A program made the translations under genes and the position numbers. The notes below the pieces were generated by a model that did not search any database, had not been told where the DNA came from, and saw only the letters and a list, made by a program, of their open reading frames with translations. A DNA stretch of 64,000 bases from Cladocopium goreaui (taxonomy: Eukaryota; Sar; Dinophyceae; Suessiales; Symbiodiniaceae), in assembly GCA_947184155.2 (NCBI GenBank), contig CAMXCT020001471.1, positions 62,328 through 126,327 on the forward strand. Reading direction: 5' to 3'. This document shows positions 51,572 to 61,380 of the stretch, in pieces. Within the stretch, counting starts at the first letter, position 1; each line of letters opens with the position of its first letter.

Positions 51572-53416
51572 ATGGCCAAGAGACTCAGGGGCTTTCACCT
51601 TGAAAAAGCCTTGCAAGTCCCAAAGAAGGTGCCTAAAAAGACAGTTGGTAGTGCATTGGCTACTGCTTTACTGTCTTTGTGGTGCCATGGCAAAGTGTCA
51701 GGTACTACCATGAGGTGGCTGGCTGAGAGTGCACTTCTGGATGGGGCACAGCATGATGAGCTTGTCAAAATTGCAAAATGTGGTTCCCATGGGCTTCACC
51801 CTGGTAACATACACAGGGATCTCATGGCAACCTTTTGCAAAGGCTTGGACATGCCAACCCCCTTTGAACTTGAAAAAGTTCCATGCAAAAACCCCAAGAC
51901 CTTGAAAAAGGATGGGGACACAGCTGCCATGCTGCTGCCTCACCAGATGTTTGCCAAGCTTTTCACCTATAATGCCTTTGAAGTCATTTTCCCACTTGAA
52001 AAAGTGGAATCCTTTTGGAACCAAGCCCTTGAAAAAGGTGATGACAGGTTCAAAAACCACCCAGCCCTGGATGGCAGGATGTGGAAAAAAACTACACTAC
52101 CTCTGTTCTTGCATGGAGATGGTGTAGAATACCAGACTAGAGATAGTTTGATGATCTACTCTTCGGGGAGCCTGTTGCAACAAATGTCAAGCTTGTCTTC
52201 ACATTTTTACATTGCATCCTTCCCCAAGAGCTGCACTGTGCCAGAGACATGGGACACCATGCAAGAATGGATCTGTTGGTCATTTGCAGCACTGCAAAAT
52301 GGCTACCATCCATCTCATGATCCCTGGGGAAAACCTTTGAAAAAAGATTCCCCTTTTTTCCTTGAGAAAGGAAAACCTCTGGCAAAAGGACTTAAGGGTG
52401 TCCTTTGGTCCATACAGGGGGACCATGAGTTTTTCTCAAACTCCCTGAAGTTACCACATTGGGCCAGCAAGAGCCCCTGTTGGGAATGCTCTTGCAGCAA
52501 AACCCTTGAAAAAGGGAAAAACATGTGGTACAAAACCCTTGAAAAAGGGAAGCAAGGCTGGAAAGTTTCATCCCATGAGGAGTGCTTGAAAAAGCCTAAA
52601 AGCACACATGCTTTGTTCTCTGGGGTGATTCCAGGCTTGAGCACCAAAATGGTGAGGGGTGATTGCCTCCACATTTTGTTTTGCAAAGGTGTGCTGGGCC
52701 ACCTTCTGGGATCTATCATTCACTATTTTCTTTATTATGATGGTGTTGGTGTTGCCCAGAAAGTGCCCCCTGAAAAGAGGCTAGGTACAATTTTTGAAGC
52801 TGTACAGAAAGAGTATGTCTTGAAAAAGATATCTCAAAGGGTGACAAACCTTCGACTCAGCATGGTTTGCAACCCCAAAGAGCCTCATAAGACCTTTGCT
52901 CAATTAGATTTGAAAGGCTCAGAAACCAAATGGTTTCTCCAAGCTTTTGCCCCAGTTCTGGCAGAGCTTGTGTCTCTTGAAAAAGAGCATGAAGCAGCCA
53001 TGCTGGATGCTGTGAATGACATGGCAGCTCTCATTCATTTGTTTGATGAAGCTGATGTCTTCTTGACAAATGATGAGTGGCTACAGGCCATGGAGCTGGG
53101 AGACAGCTTTTCCACCCACTACAGCCATCTCTCAGGCTGGGCCCTTGAAAAAGGGAGAACCTTGTTTAACATTGTGATGAAACATCACACATTCCAACAC
53201 TTGCTTGAGAATGCAAAGTTTTTAAATCCAAAAACCCACTGGACATTTAGTTCAGAGGATTTTGTTGGAAAAATGAGCATTCTCACAGCAAGTGTTAGTC
53301 CTGGGGTTAGCTCCACAAGGTTGAGCCTTAAGGTAGCTCCTAAATACAGGATCTTGTTTCACTTCTTGCTGACCAGAGAAGGGATGCAGGAAGCTGGTAT
53401 GAACATTGATCCTTGA
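51572..53416 (+). CDS. Transposon ORF3, transposase-like protein
   Basis: The 614-codon frame starts MAKRLRGFHLEKALQ and is intact. Candidate catalytic and structural blocks in order are LPLFLHGDGVEYQTRDSL (Asp183), WSIQGDHEFF (Asp284), a zinc-knuckle-like SPCWECSC (303-308), RGDCLHILFCKGVLGHLLGS (Asp364, His367), SETKWFLQAF (Glu451), then KHHTFQHLLENAKFLNPKTH and SEDFVGKMSILTAS near the end. Asp-rich strands with a Cys insertion suggest a DDE/D RNase H-fold transposase; the terminal inverted repeats support that. I recognise the C-terminal 'F-L-N-P-K ... E-D-F-x-G-K' block from many dinoflagellate proteins. Hairpin words encode LEKG/LEKV/LEKE or LKK. The stop TGA lies inside a hairpin word (CCT TGA AAAAGG). 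Confidence 0.7.
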   Translation: MAKRLRGFHLEKALQVPKKVPKKTVGSALATALLSLWCHGKVSGTTMRWLAESALLDGAQHDELVKIAKCGSHGLHPGNIHRDLMATFCKGLDMPTPFELEKVPCKNPKTLKKDGDTAAMLLPHQMFAKLFTYNAFEVIFPLEKVESFWNQALEKGDDRFKNHPALDGRMWKKTTLPLFLHGDGVEYQTRDSLMIYSSGSLLQQMSSLSSHFYIASFPKSCTVPETWDTMQEWICWSFAALQNGYHPSHDPWGKPLKKDSPFFLEKGKPLAKGLKGVLWSIQGDHEFFSNSLKLPHWASKSPCWECSCSKTLEKGKNMWYKTLEKGKQGWKVSSHEECLKKPKSTHALFSGVIPGLSTKMVRGDCLHILFCKGVLGHLLGSIIHYFLYYDGVGVAQKVPPEKRLGTIFEAVQKEYVLKKISQRVTNLRLSMVCNPKEPHKTFAQLDLKGSETKWFLQAFAPVLAELVSLEKEHEAAMLDAVNDMAALIHLFDEADVFLTNDEWLQAMELGDSFSTHYSHLSGWALEKGRTLFNIVMKHHTFQHLLENAKFLNPKTHWTFSSEDFVGKMSILTASVSPGVSSTRLSLKVAPKYRILFHFLLTREGMQEAGMNIDP

Positions 53417-53745
53417 AAAAGGACACAGCTACATCCAGAACCTTGAGAAAGGATCACCCAAAACCTTGAGAAAGGATATCAGCAAGACCCAACACCTTGA
53501 AAAAGGTCATGCATGTGTACATAGTATGCTGATGCTACAAGAAAAAATGCTGCTGCAGCAGGGAGATCTGGAAGTTGGGATAATGGATTTTGTATTGATT
53601 TTTTGATTTTTTTATTGTTTTTTTTTGCTTTTTTTGGTGATCTGATATTGATTTTTGAATGGAAACTTTGGCCTCCACAGATTGATTTTTTTTTGGAGAA
53701 ATCAATTCAGAAATATTGATTTTTTATACAAATCAAAACTCTCAA
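53417..53745 (+). other. 3' region and right subterminal region of the transposon
   Basis: Four hairpin words (53411, 53441, 53464, 53495) lie within 100 bases after the ORF3 stop, then T-rich sequence with ATTGATTTTT words before the right terminal repeat. Confidence 0.6.
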
Positions 53746-53782
53746 AAGTTTATTGATTGTAATCAATATCCGATGCTCAGGG
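53746..53782 (-). repeat. Right terminal inverted repeat
   Basis: Inverted copy of 46809-46845 with one difference. The flank TACCATGATG follows at 53783. Confidence 0.9.
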
Positions 53783-53805
53783 TACCATGATGCTTCGACC
53801 TCAGA

Positions 53806-55067
53806 TGATTCCAAAGTGGCCACCGCGCCAGCCGGGATCTTATGGAATGGGAAGGACTACTATATGACTCCACATCCCCCATCTCTGCCACAGAGCTGGA
53901 CTATGTCTCAACCGTTCCCACCGGTTCCACCATTCATGCCTCCACCATCCACGTTCGCTGCCTCTGAAGCCCGGCTTGTCACCATCCCAACCAAAGTCAG
54001 CGGGCACTCCTCATCGCTCACCATCCAACTCTGGTACGACAGAGGCACCCAAAGTCTATGGCTTCACTGCGGCAACGAAAAGGTCAATGGCTTGACCTTC
54101 CCAAGAGTGATCTTCAGCCTTCACTCAAAAGCTTGGCATTGGAGGATGTGATCCTCTTGCTCTCCCAGCGGCAGCCTTGCTCTACCAACAGGCCAACAAT
54201 CATTGGCTTCGGAAACTGGCCCATGGGCGAGAGCTGTACCTCATCCCTAGCTACGGGGGATGTTGCGGCCGTGGTGTTTGCGACGGAATTGCTTTCTCAG
54301 TTGAGGAATGGAGGGATCGACCTTGACCGTGTCTCCCAGGTCAGGGCCAGACAGGATGGGAAGACATTGGACAAAACTTCGAACACCAAATATTCAGCAC
54401 AGATCATTGCCGAGCACATTCAGGGATGGCTTCCACTTCGTTCTACCGACCCAGACTCCCAGCACGAGATCGCACAACTCCGAAGTCAGTTGGAAGAATT
54501 ACGTCAACGATTCGGAAAAAAATGTCAGATGTATCCACTCCACCTCGCGCGGGTCAACAAAGCTCCTGCTCTCAATCCACACCCATCCGACGTGCCCTGA
54601 TGGGTTCCGGTGCCCCTTCACCAGCTCCTGCTTTCGCTTACCGACAATTTGCCGTCAGGCCTTGCTGATCACACTTTTGCCCAGTGGCTCAAAGATCTCC
54701 CCGTCTCCGATGCCCAGCGCAATGTTCTCGTCTCTAACATTGCCAAATCCGACACATGGTGGTCAAATCAACCTGCCGATGCTGTGGAAACCATCCAAAA
54801 GGTTGCAGTGATGATGGGCATTCCTGTCTGTCAACTACAAAAGAATTTCAACGCCATGAATCTCATCAAGGATTTGACAGTGGCGATCACTATGACAAAT
54901 TGACTAGCTCCGCTTCTCCGGAAGAAACTCCAGCACAAAGTCCTTCAATCCTACCTTCACCTTACGCATGCGATGATCCTGGTGCTGTACATTTTGATTC
55001 CCTTCGCCATGTCACCCACCATCTCTCTTTTTCTAGGGCTCCGCATCACGCAAACCCGTCCGTCTGA
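53806..55067 (+). pseudogene. Retroelement 5' region (gag-like), frameshifted
   Basis: Coding sense moves between frames. Pieces are GILWNGKDYYMTPHPPSLPQ (53838 on), LALEDVILLLSQRQPCSTNR and VFATELLSQLRNGGIDLDRV then HEIAQLRSQLEELRQRFGKK (54143-54520), and SGLADHTFAQWLKDLPVSDA with DAVETIQKVAVMMGIPVCQL (54655-54840). I recognise the order from a reverse-transcriptase element common in dinoflagellates. The shifts near 54140, 54530 and 54610 show decay. Confidence 0.55.
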
Positions 55068-55085
55068 TGGTCTTGTCCATCATCC

Positions 55086-56135
55086 ATGGCCTATAGGCCC
55101 AATCCCAAGCTGAAGGCAATTTTGGAAGGATGTGCCAATCTTGACCACTTGTGGGGTTCGCCACTGTCCTCCCACAATCTCTTTTCGAAAGATTTTTTCC
55201 TTCCCAATTGTGTATATATCCGATTCACCCACATCACCAACATGCAACCCAAACTTTATAGATATTGGGTCTGCCATGCACCATGTCTTGGATCGGGAGT
55301 ACAGTCGTTCCAGCAAAACCTTCAACTCAGTAACGACAAGGTGGTGCAAGCTGAACTGGCCCTTCGGTACTGGCGTGAACATCAGAACCTGTACGTTTGG
55401 GCCCTAATCCCTCTTTTTGTCTGTCGTGCTGACTACCGATGCCTCGAACTTGCTCTCATCCAAGAGTGGCAACCTCGATGGAACTACACGTTCATATGTC
55501 AGTTTTTCCATCCCCCGAAAGGGCTTTTGAAGAAATCTTGCATGAACACCAATGCCCACTTTGGGCTCGCTACGCTCTGGAGACGTGCCAACACAAATTC
55601 ACGCCTCAAGCCGTCAAAGACATCCTTTCTTCCGAACGGTTCCAAAACCGTCTTGAACTATGGCACGCCATCCACGAATACTAAGGCCAGGTTCGAAACC
55701 ACCAAAATGTTAAGGTCAAACTCCGGAGGTCTTACCCTTTGCCACACGCTATGGCGTCTGAGCAACAATATCCAGGAGCCTTATCGCACCTGGTCTTTGC
55801 AAGCCATCGACGCTTCCATCAAATGGTGGAAAGGGAAACCTGCACCACGTGCATCAGCCTTACGGGCACCGTGGTCACTCAGCCCAGATCTTCCAAGAAG
55901 CTTCAAAAAATTTTGGCGCCAATGGCATTTACATGCCTTGGCACACCAAGGTCCATGCACATACCGTCGTTCAAGACCATCTTCGTCAAACACTCGTCCG
56001 TGCTGGACCAACTTTGCAACCACAAACAGGCTGTCACAACATGGTCCACAGAAGCCCAAGCAGAATGCCGGTGTAAAAACTGGTCCGGTTACAAGAAAGC
56101 AGCGCTCAATCCTTATCGGGCTCCTTGCTCACTGA
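55086..56135 (+). pseudogene. GIY-YIG-like region of the retroelement
   Basis: The first 150 codons are well preserved: NPKLKAILEGCANLDHLWGS, then FFLPNCVYIRFTHITNMQPK and LYRYWVCHAP, LALRYWREHQNLYVWALIPL, LELALIQEWQPRWNYTFICQ. The strands around CVYIRF and YRYWV, the Arg, and the Glu before 'P-x-x-N' fit a GIY-YIG endonuclease-like fold (inference); such domains accompany Penelope-like elements. Beyond about 55530 the true sense leaves this frame (for example HKFTPQAVKDILSSERFQNR), so the remaining length of this frame is not meaningful. Confidence 0.5.
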
Positions 56136-56960
56136 CCTTCTACCACCTGAGCTCGCTGTGATCGCTGAAGGTTCTCTGCTGGACAAGGTCTTCTCGGTGA
56201 AGAAGGACTACCTAGCCGTGCTCACACGGGATCTTTGCAAGTGGACCAAAGACAACGGTCTTCCTTCCATGCCAAAGTCACAGATCGCAGACCTCGTTCA
56301 ACTCTTATGGCAACAACCCTCACAACCTTCAAAAACCACATCACCAAAACGACGATCGCAGCCCTTGAATCTACATTCGATGGTGCCATCTTTCACTGTG
56401 AAGCCTCTTCTTTGCGCATCTTCTGTCCCTGTCTCTATTTTCAAGCCATGGAGACAACCTTTACAGACACCTCGGTCTGTGAGACCATCCTTCATGAGCC
56501 TCAAGACCTTGTGACGGACCTCGTTTCCACCCTTCAACGAGGTCATGTCTTACCCATGGGCCATTGAAAAGGGTCGTCAACTCCCTTCCGGCTACATCTT
56601 GGAAAAGAAGAAGGCCTACCAAAGTGGACGACCTATCATTTATTATCATTTCCTTTGTCGGCTCTCCATTTCGACCGATGCTCAACGTCCTTGCACGGAT
56701 GATCTGTCTACACACTCTTCGAAATCCTATGTGAAGCTCCCGAACATGGTGACCTCACCCTGTTCAACCAGGATCTAACGGGTTTCTTCACTAGGCCCAT
56801 GGTAGATGAACCAGCGCCAAATTCACTATGGCCAGGGCTTTAAAAACTACATCGAAGGCTCCCGGCGATTTGTTGAGCCTGCCATCGACTATAGGAAGTT
56901 TCTGAACCTCCGCCTCATCACCAAACTACTATGCTGCCACCACCGCCCCATCACACCCAT
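56125..56960 (+). pseudogene. Reverse-transcriptase region, truncated
   Basis: Pieces in different frames are VLTRDLCKWTKDNGLPSMPK, then ALESTFDGAIFHCEASSLRI with FCPCLYFQAMETTFTDTSVC, then YPWAIEKGRQLPSGYILEKK and AYQSGRPIIYYHF (the 'G-R-P-I-I-S' fingers box), then LTLFNQDLTGFFT (first palm Asp). Sense is lost after 56800 and no YxDD box follows. The enzyme is therefore truncated and frameshifted. Confidence 0.6.
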
Positions 56961-57030
56961 AGCCGCCATCTTCATACTTTTGTACCCATGCCGAGCATGC
57001 CATCCTCATCGTCTGCCTTGATGATATCTC

Positions 57031-57717
57031 ATGGTGACTCATGGTGGCCTGCCCACCCACATGGTGTTGAATCCTGAACCGCACATGCGTCCCATGGCCA
57101 AGCACACCTGCCATTCCTGTGAATCCGCGCGCTCAAAACGCCATGACGCCGCTATCTTTGTGGGAAGGCTTCCTAACCGCTCCTCTTCGTCAGTGGTACC
57201 AACTCTGAACCCACCGACCTCGACTCCAGCAGTGGCAAATCCGGAAGCCCGACCGAAGAAAAGACAGAGGGTACACGCCCCGACCCAGATCACGACCGTC
57301 CTGTCCCTCCTTCTTCGGACACTGTACCACCTGGGGACATGGGGGCCCTCTGTGGTGGCATTGGCTTTGCAGAAGACGATGATTCTGCCACAGACCATGG
57401 TCTTCCTATTCACCGATCTTCACCCTCGGCACCTGCTCCGGCTCCTGTTCCTGTTGACCCTGTTGGCCCTCATCGTGAACCTGATCATGAACCGCCATGG
57501 CGTGCACCCAGTGATCAACATGGGCAACCGACCTTGGCCAGAGGCAGATGACAATGAATTCATTGGTTACAAGCTTGACGCCCGATCTCGTCCTTCATGG
57601 AAGACGATTGGCCAACGCATGCGTAGTTCAGCCGACTCTCTCAAAGCTCGCTGGCAATGGTTGAAGAATACCAGACCTGATCTGTTGACTCGTGCCGACA
57701 ATGAGGCCGAAGATTAG
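57031..57717 (+). CDS. Myb/SANT-like domain ORF
   Basis: A 228-codon frame ends at TAG. The last 60 residues read RPWPEADDNEFIGYKLDARS then WKTIGQRMRSSADSLKARWQ, with three spaced tryptophan positions, typical of a Myb/SANT DNA-binding helix bundle. A basic patch ARPKKRQRV lies near residue 75. The middle (residues 100-160) is hydrophobic and probably out of frame, because the +1 frame there is acidic and Pro-rich (AEDDDSATDHGLPIHRSS). It may be a gene with a frameshift or a two-exon remnant, possibly part of the same retroelement. Confidence 0.45.
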   Translation: MVTHGGLPTHMVLNPEPHMRPMAKHTCHSCESARSKRHDAAIFVGRLPNRSSSSVVPTLNPPTSTPAVANPEARPKKRQRVHAPTQITTVLSLLLRTLYHLGTWGPSVVALALQKTMILPQTMVFLFTDLHPRHLLRLLFLLTLLALIVNLIMNRHGVHPVINMGNRPWPEADDNEFIGYKLDARSRPSWKTIGQRMRSSADSLKARWQWLKNTRPDLLTRADNEAED

Positions 57718-58008
57718 ACTTTCTTACACATCGGGAAAAGTTTTCTGCCGTTTCTCTTGCTTGATTCACCGGTTCCACTTCTTTTTCCGCCTCAGCTTCT
57801 TGCTGAATTTCGCAATTTCCACGTTGTTGGCTCTTAGAACAGTATATACCCTCATGTTGTATTGCCTCCCTCCATAAGCTATGGCTCGCTCCCGATCTTG
57901 TCCCCGAAGTGCTCTTCACACTTCTGCCCATGATGACTTCTTCGGCATGCCTTCGGTTCCGGATACTACACCTACGATTCGACGTCTCCGACGCGTTTTG
58001 GTCATCAG

Positions 58009-58542
58009 GTGACTCGTTGCAATCTTCTCCCTGTACTGACTGGAACGGAGGAAACAGCTCTCTTTACATGTTCTAGGCTACTCCCTGTGTCCAAGCTTCT
58101 TCGTGTGACGCCGGGAGACCTTATCTCTAATGTCAGTGACCAAATCTCGGTAACTTGGGATGTTCAGATTGACCCTGACGAGTTGGATCTTCGATGGCAT
58201 GATAGCTCGGGTGACACTTTCGTCCTGAGCACACCATCAACACTTGCCACCTGCTTAGTATCCATCGACCTCAATGGTGCCGACAACAGGACACGGGCAC
58301 TTTGTTCCCAACCAGGCCTTTCACTGATTTCAAGCAGCCGTACATCATGCGTCTCTGTTGCCACAGAGCCCTTCCTGCTAGATACTTGCCATAGACTGCG
58401 CGACAGGCTCAAAACATCGCTTACTCACTTTGTCAACTGTTGTCGTTTTAGCTTCTTTCTTGTCGCTCTGCTTTCTTTCGGTTGTCCTATACCATCTCTT
58501 TTCATGTTCTGCCATTTCAGCTCTCAATATGACAAAACGTGA
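58009..58542 (+). CDS. Unrecognised ORF, weak
   Basis: 177 codons. The first 120 (ISVTWDVQIDPDELDLRWHD, TFVLSTPSTLATCLVSIDL) have plausible beta-rich protein character. The C-terminal part is hydrophobic (FSFFLVALLSFGCPIPSLFM) and could be a membrane anchor or chance T-rich DNA. No family or start support. Confidence 0.3.
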   Translation: MTRCNLLPVLTGTEETALFTCSRLLPVSKLLRVTPGDLISNVSDQISVTWDVQIDPDELDLRWHDSSGDTFVLSTPSTLATCLVSIDLNGADNRTRALCSQPGLSLISSSRTSCVSVATEPFLLDTCHRLRDRLKTSLTHFVNCCRFSFFLVALLSFGCPIPSLFMFCHFSSQYDKT

Positions 58543-58599
58543 CTCCATCACGGCCAACCTACCTTCCCCGCGGGATCTTCGCATGGCTTCGAGACGGAC

Positions 58600-59118
58600 G
58601 TGCCTATGACTGGCCTGGATCGCACTGATACAGCGTCCGGAAAAACAAGTCAGCCGGTACCAATTCCCATGCTGCTTTCATCCAGCTCTTCTGCACCAAA
58701 TTTGGAGACACAAGCTCCTCTTCAACCAACTCAGTGGCGCCAAAGAATTGTCCATACTCGCACCTTCAAGATCTATGAGTACGGCAATGGGCCTGCAGAA
58801 TTGGTTGTGGAAGAAGTTGACTCTTCGGGTCATTCTCACGGAAGGTCCTTGGAATATTTCTTCAATGGAATCGTTGGTCATGTCCGGGATCAACATGGAA
58901 AGCAAGTGGATGGCTGGCACCAAGCAGCCCAGTTGGCCAACTATTGGCGCCGTCATTTTGGCGTACCTAGGAAGATTCCCATCCATACCATGATTACAAT
59001 CCCGATGACAGGGCTGTGCAACGGATGTGAATCCTCCCATGTCACAAACGCCGGTCCCAATCGCCCAGCTCGCCTGGCTACTACACAGCATTCTGTGCCA
59101 GGATCCAGCAGGCAATGA
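58600..59118 (+). CDS. Unrecognised ORF
   Basis: 172 codons. After a Ser/Pro-rich start it reads RQRIVHTRTFKIYEYGNGPA, LVVEEVDSSGHSHGRSLEYF and GWHQAAQLANYWRRHFGVPR, which looks like a folded domain. No family was recognised. The start is uncertain and it may be an exon of a longer gene with the segment at 57.9-58.5 kb. Confidence 0.4.
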   Translation: MPMTGLDRTDTASGKTSQPVPIPMLLSSSSSAPNLETQAPLQPTQWRQRIVHTRTFKIYEYGNGPAELVVEEVDSSGHSHGRSLEYFFNGIVGHVRDQHGKQVDGWHQAAQLANYWRRHFGVPRKIPIHTMITIPMTGLCNGCESSHVTNAGPNRPARLATTQHSVPGSSRQ

Positions 59119-59119
59119 T

Positions 59120-60290
59120 TCTATTTTATCGGCTTTGAGCACGGCATCACCGGTTTAATGTACAAAGCATCATTTCCACTGTGGAACGAGACAATGGCAA
59201 GGGACAAATCCACCACATGCCACATGCACATGGCGTTATTTGAAAGGGTCGGAGCAATTGAAGCAATCGAACTACTATAGTATATAGGTTGAGAGATTGG
59301 GGGCCTTTGAATCTGCTTGAAGGCCTGCTTCTTACCAGCCCAATCGATATCAAAATCCAGCGCAGAGAGTTTAAACAAATGGTGGTGGGTTTCGTGGGAG
59401 CATTGGGCGCACATGTTCTTACAACCGGGTACCATGCATTAGGGGCCTGCATGATTTGGTCACGGGGTTTACTGGTCATAATTTCGGACCGCTTGGCTCT
59501 GGTTGGAACTTGTCTAACTTGTATAGTTTGTGGTTTGCTTTGGTAAATTTGGGCTTGCTTTGGTTCTAGTCGGTGTGCAGATGGGGCCAGTGCTGCAAAG
59601 GGCTGGGGGGAGGGGTCCTTTTGGGCTTGGTGGGATAAAATTCACGAGAAATGCTTACTGAGGGCTTCCGTTTCCTTTCATGCCCTCGTCGTTCCTTTCT
59701 CCCCATGGCCTCTTATGTATTTGTCTGCACCCCAACCTGCGTAATTAAGCATATATGAATGGCTCCTGCTGTATTTCTTGTCGCTTTGTATTCCTATCTT
59801 TTTGTTTCCCATTGAACTGTCCCTATCAGGCCACACCCAACACCCTAAATGCTTCTTATTGGTGTTGTTTCTTTCTTGTTTCGCAATTCTGCCTTTGTAT
59901 AACCCATTCCCACCCTAAATTTCTTAATGGTTCTGAAGGTTCTTGTGAAATTGTTTTCTCTCTTGGTTTATCTTTCTTTTCCCACTTGTTTTCCCTTTGC
60001 ACAACGCCCCGAATGGTCAATGTTGGTGACTTTATGGTACGTTCGTTCTTTTCTGACCAGACTTATTTAATTTAGGACCAAAGCGATCTCATTTACCACC
60101 AAAGAAGCTCAATTGATCACCAGAGCGATCCCATTTACAATCAAAATGGTCGAGTTTATGACCCAAGTAATCCCCACCTCCACCTTCAAGGCCGAAGACA
60201 AGTTTGCATGATTCTGCCTCTGCTTTCTCACACATCTGCACTGCACTTGATTCACCTATTGTCCAAGGAAGTCTAGAAGTCAAACTTCCG
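59120..60290. other. No gene seen
   Basis: Mostly T-rich unique sequence. GGGATAAAATTCACGAG (59632-59648) resembles the GATAAAATTCATGGAG start of the 58-bp repeat at 20.8 kb. AATTGATCACCAGAGCGATC phrases (60070-60160) are weakly repetitive. Confidence 0.4.
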
Positions 60291-60324
60291 ACAATATGGA
60301 CAGATGGAAAAGCAGAGGTGGGAA

Positions 60325-60400
60325 GAGTCAGAGAAGAGAAGAGAAGGGAAGAGAAGAGAAGAGAAGAGAAAGAAGATCAGAGAAGAGAAATAGTCAGAAG
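60325..60400. repeat. GAGAAGAGAA purine run
   Basis: Simple GAGAA/GAAGG repeats of about 75 bases. Confidence 0.9.
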
Positions 60401-60439
60401 AAAGAAGATGCAGGCGCGCAAAAAGGTAGAAAAGTCGCC

Positions 60440-61025
60440 ATTCACTGTGTTTTTCCGATGATTTGTGGCTCCCGGGGGTCGAGCCATCTGGCCAGATGAG
60501 AGATGAAAAATTGCCCGCCGTTTTGGCGCGAAGCACGTTTCCAAGTCAAAAGTGTTAAAAACTGACGGTCTTTTGGACATTCTGATGTCGCTTCGCATGG
60601 CAGGCGCAAGGGATTGTGCACCCTGCCCAAAGTGAGAAAAACATGAGGGGTTTGTCGCAAATTCCAAAAACGATGCAGGCGTGGGAAGGAGCCGCAAATC
60701 TGCATTTCGCGTGGCAGGCACAGTAAAGAGACATGTTCATGAGAGTTGTTAGGAGGTCAGGGCATTGATTTCCTGAGACGGTCGCTTTTTCGTGGTGGCG
60801 CACTACTTAGACACATTGGAATGGAAAATCTGCAAAACGCATTGGTACGAGGCCGTCAACTCTGCACTCAGCTTTCCATTTTTGAAGGAAGTCTCGCATA
60901 ATTGCTTCGTTTTTGATGTTGTCAATTCCGAAAATTGAGGAAGTCTCGCAGACTTGTTTCGTTTTTGACGTTGTCAAGTTCAAAAATTGAGGAAGTCTCG
61001 TAGAATTTCTGCGGTTTCAAGCTTG
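60440..61025. other. Spacer with a ~56-bp triplicated phrase
   Basis: GAGGAAGTCTCG-x-AATTTGTTTCG-TTTTTGA(T/C)GTTGTCAA is repeated about three times at 60888-61015. CGCATGGCAGGCGC and CGCGTGGCAGGCAC (60594, 60706) are related to the TTTGCGTGGCAGG word. No gene. Confidence 0.5.
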
Positions 61026-61039
61026 GAGATAGACAGGCA

Positions 61040-61380
61040 GATAGACAGATAGACAGATCAACTACACTACAGCTACAACTACCACTACCACCACAGCTAC
61101 AACCACAACTACAACTTCAATTTCAATTTCACCTTCAACTTCAACTTCAACTACATTACAACTACAACTACAACTACAAGTACAACTACAACAGCAACTA
61201 CAGTACAACTACACTACAGCTACAGCTACAACTGCAACCACAACTACAACTGCAAGTACCACTAAACTACACACTATTCTACACTACAACCACAACTAGA
61301 ACTACAAGTGGAACTGCAACTACAACTACACTGAACAACACTAAACCTACAACTACAACTACAAACTACACCACACCACA
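61040..61380. repeat. ACTACAACTACA simple repeat
   Basis: A degenerate CAACTA run with AGACAGATAGAC at its left end. Confidence 0.9.

Larger units (their letters stand above)
47039..53506 (+). repeat. Dispersed GNRA-hairpin word CCTTGAAAAAGG (~33 exact copies plus variants)
   Basis: CCTT-GAAA-AAGG forms a 4-bp stem with a GAAA tetraloop, and many copies have longer stems: CACCTT/AAGGTG (47615), GATCCTT/AAGGATC (51201), CCCTT/AAGGG (52503, 52536, 53142). Loop variants are GAGA (50782, 52360, 53441, 53464), still GNRA. Paired stem variants are AACTT/AAGTT (50171), GAACTT/AAGTTC (51866), CCACTT/AAGTGG (51992), GCTT/AAGC (52584), TCTT/AAGA (52818) and CTCTT/AAGAG (52974). All are on the plus strand; I saw none reversed. 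Copies occur in untranslated and coding sequence. Confidence 0.9.
46809..53782 (+). mobile_element. 6.97-kb DNA transposon with 37-bp terminal inverted repeats
   Basis: The left end starts CCCTGAGCATCGGATATTGA (46809-46845) and the right end is its inverted copy (53746-53782), matching 36 of 37 positions; the mismatch is at 46839. Between them are three plus-strand ORFs: a Lys-rich ORF cut by a gap, a 381-codon Lys-rich ORF, and a 614-codon transposase-like ORF. Subterminal regions on both sides are rich in ATTGATTTTT and share GATATTGATTTT...GAAACTTT. No target duplication longer than one T was found. It lies at the C-terminal tail of the tyrosine-recombinase-like pseudogene. The CCTTGAAAAAGG hairpin word was seen only inside it. 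Confidence 0.85.
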
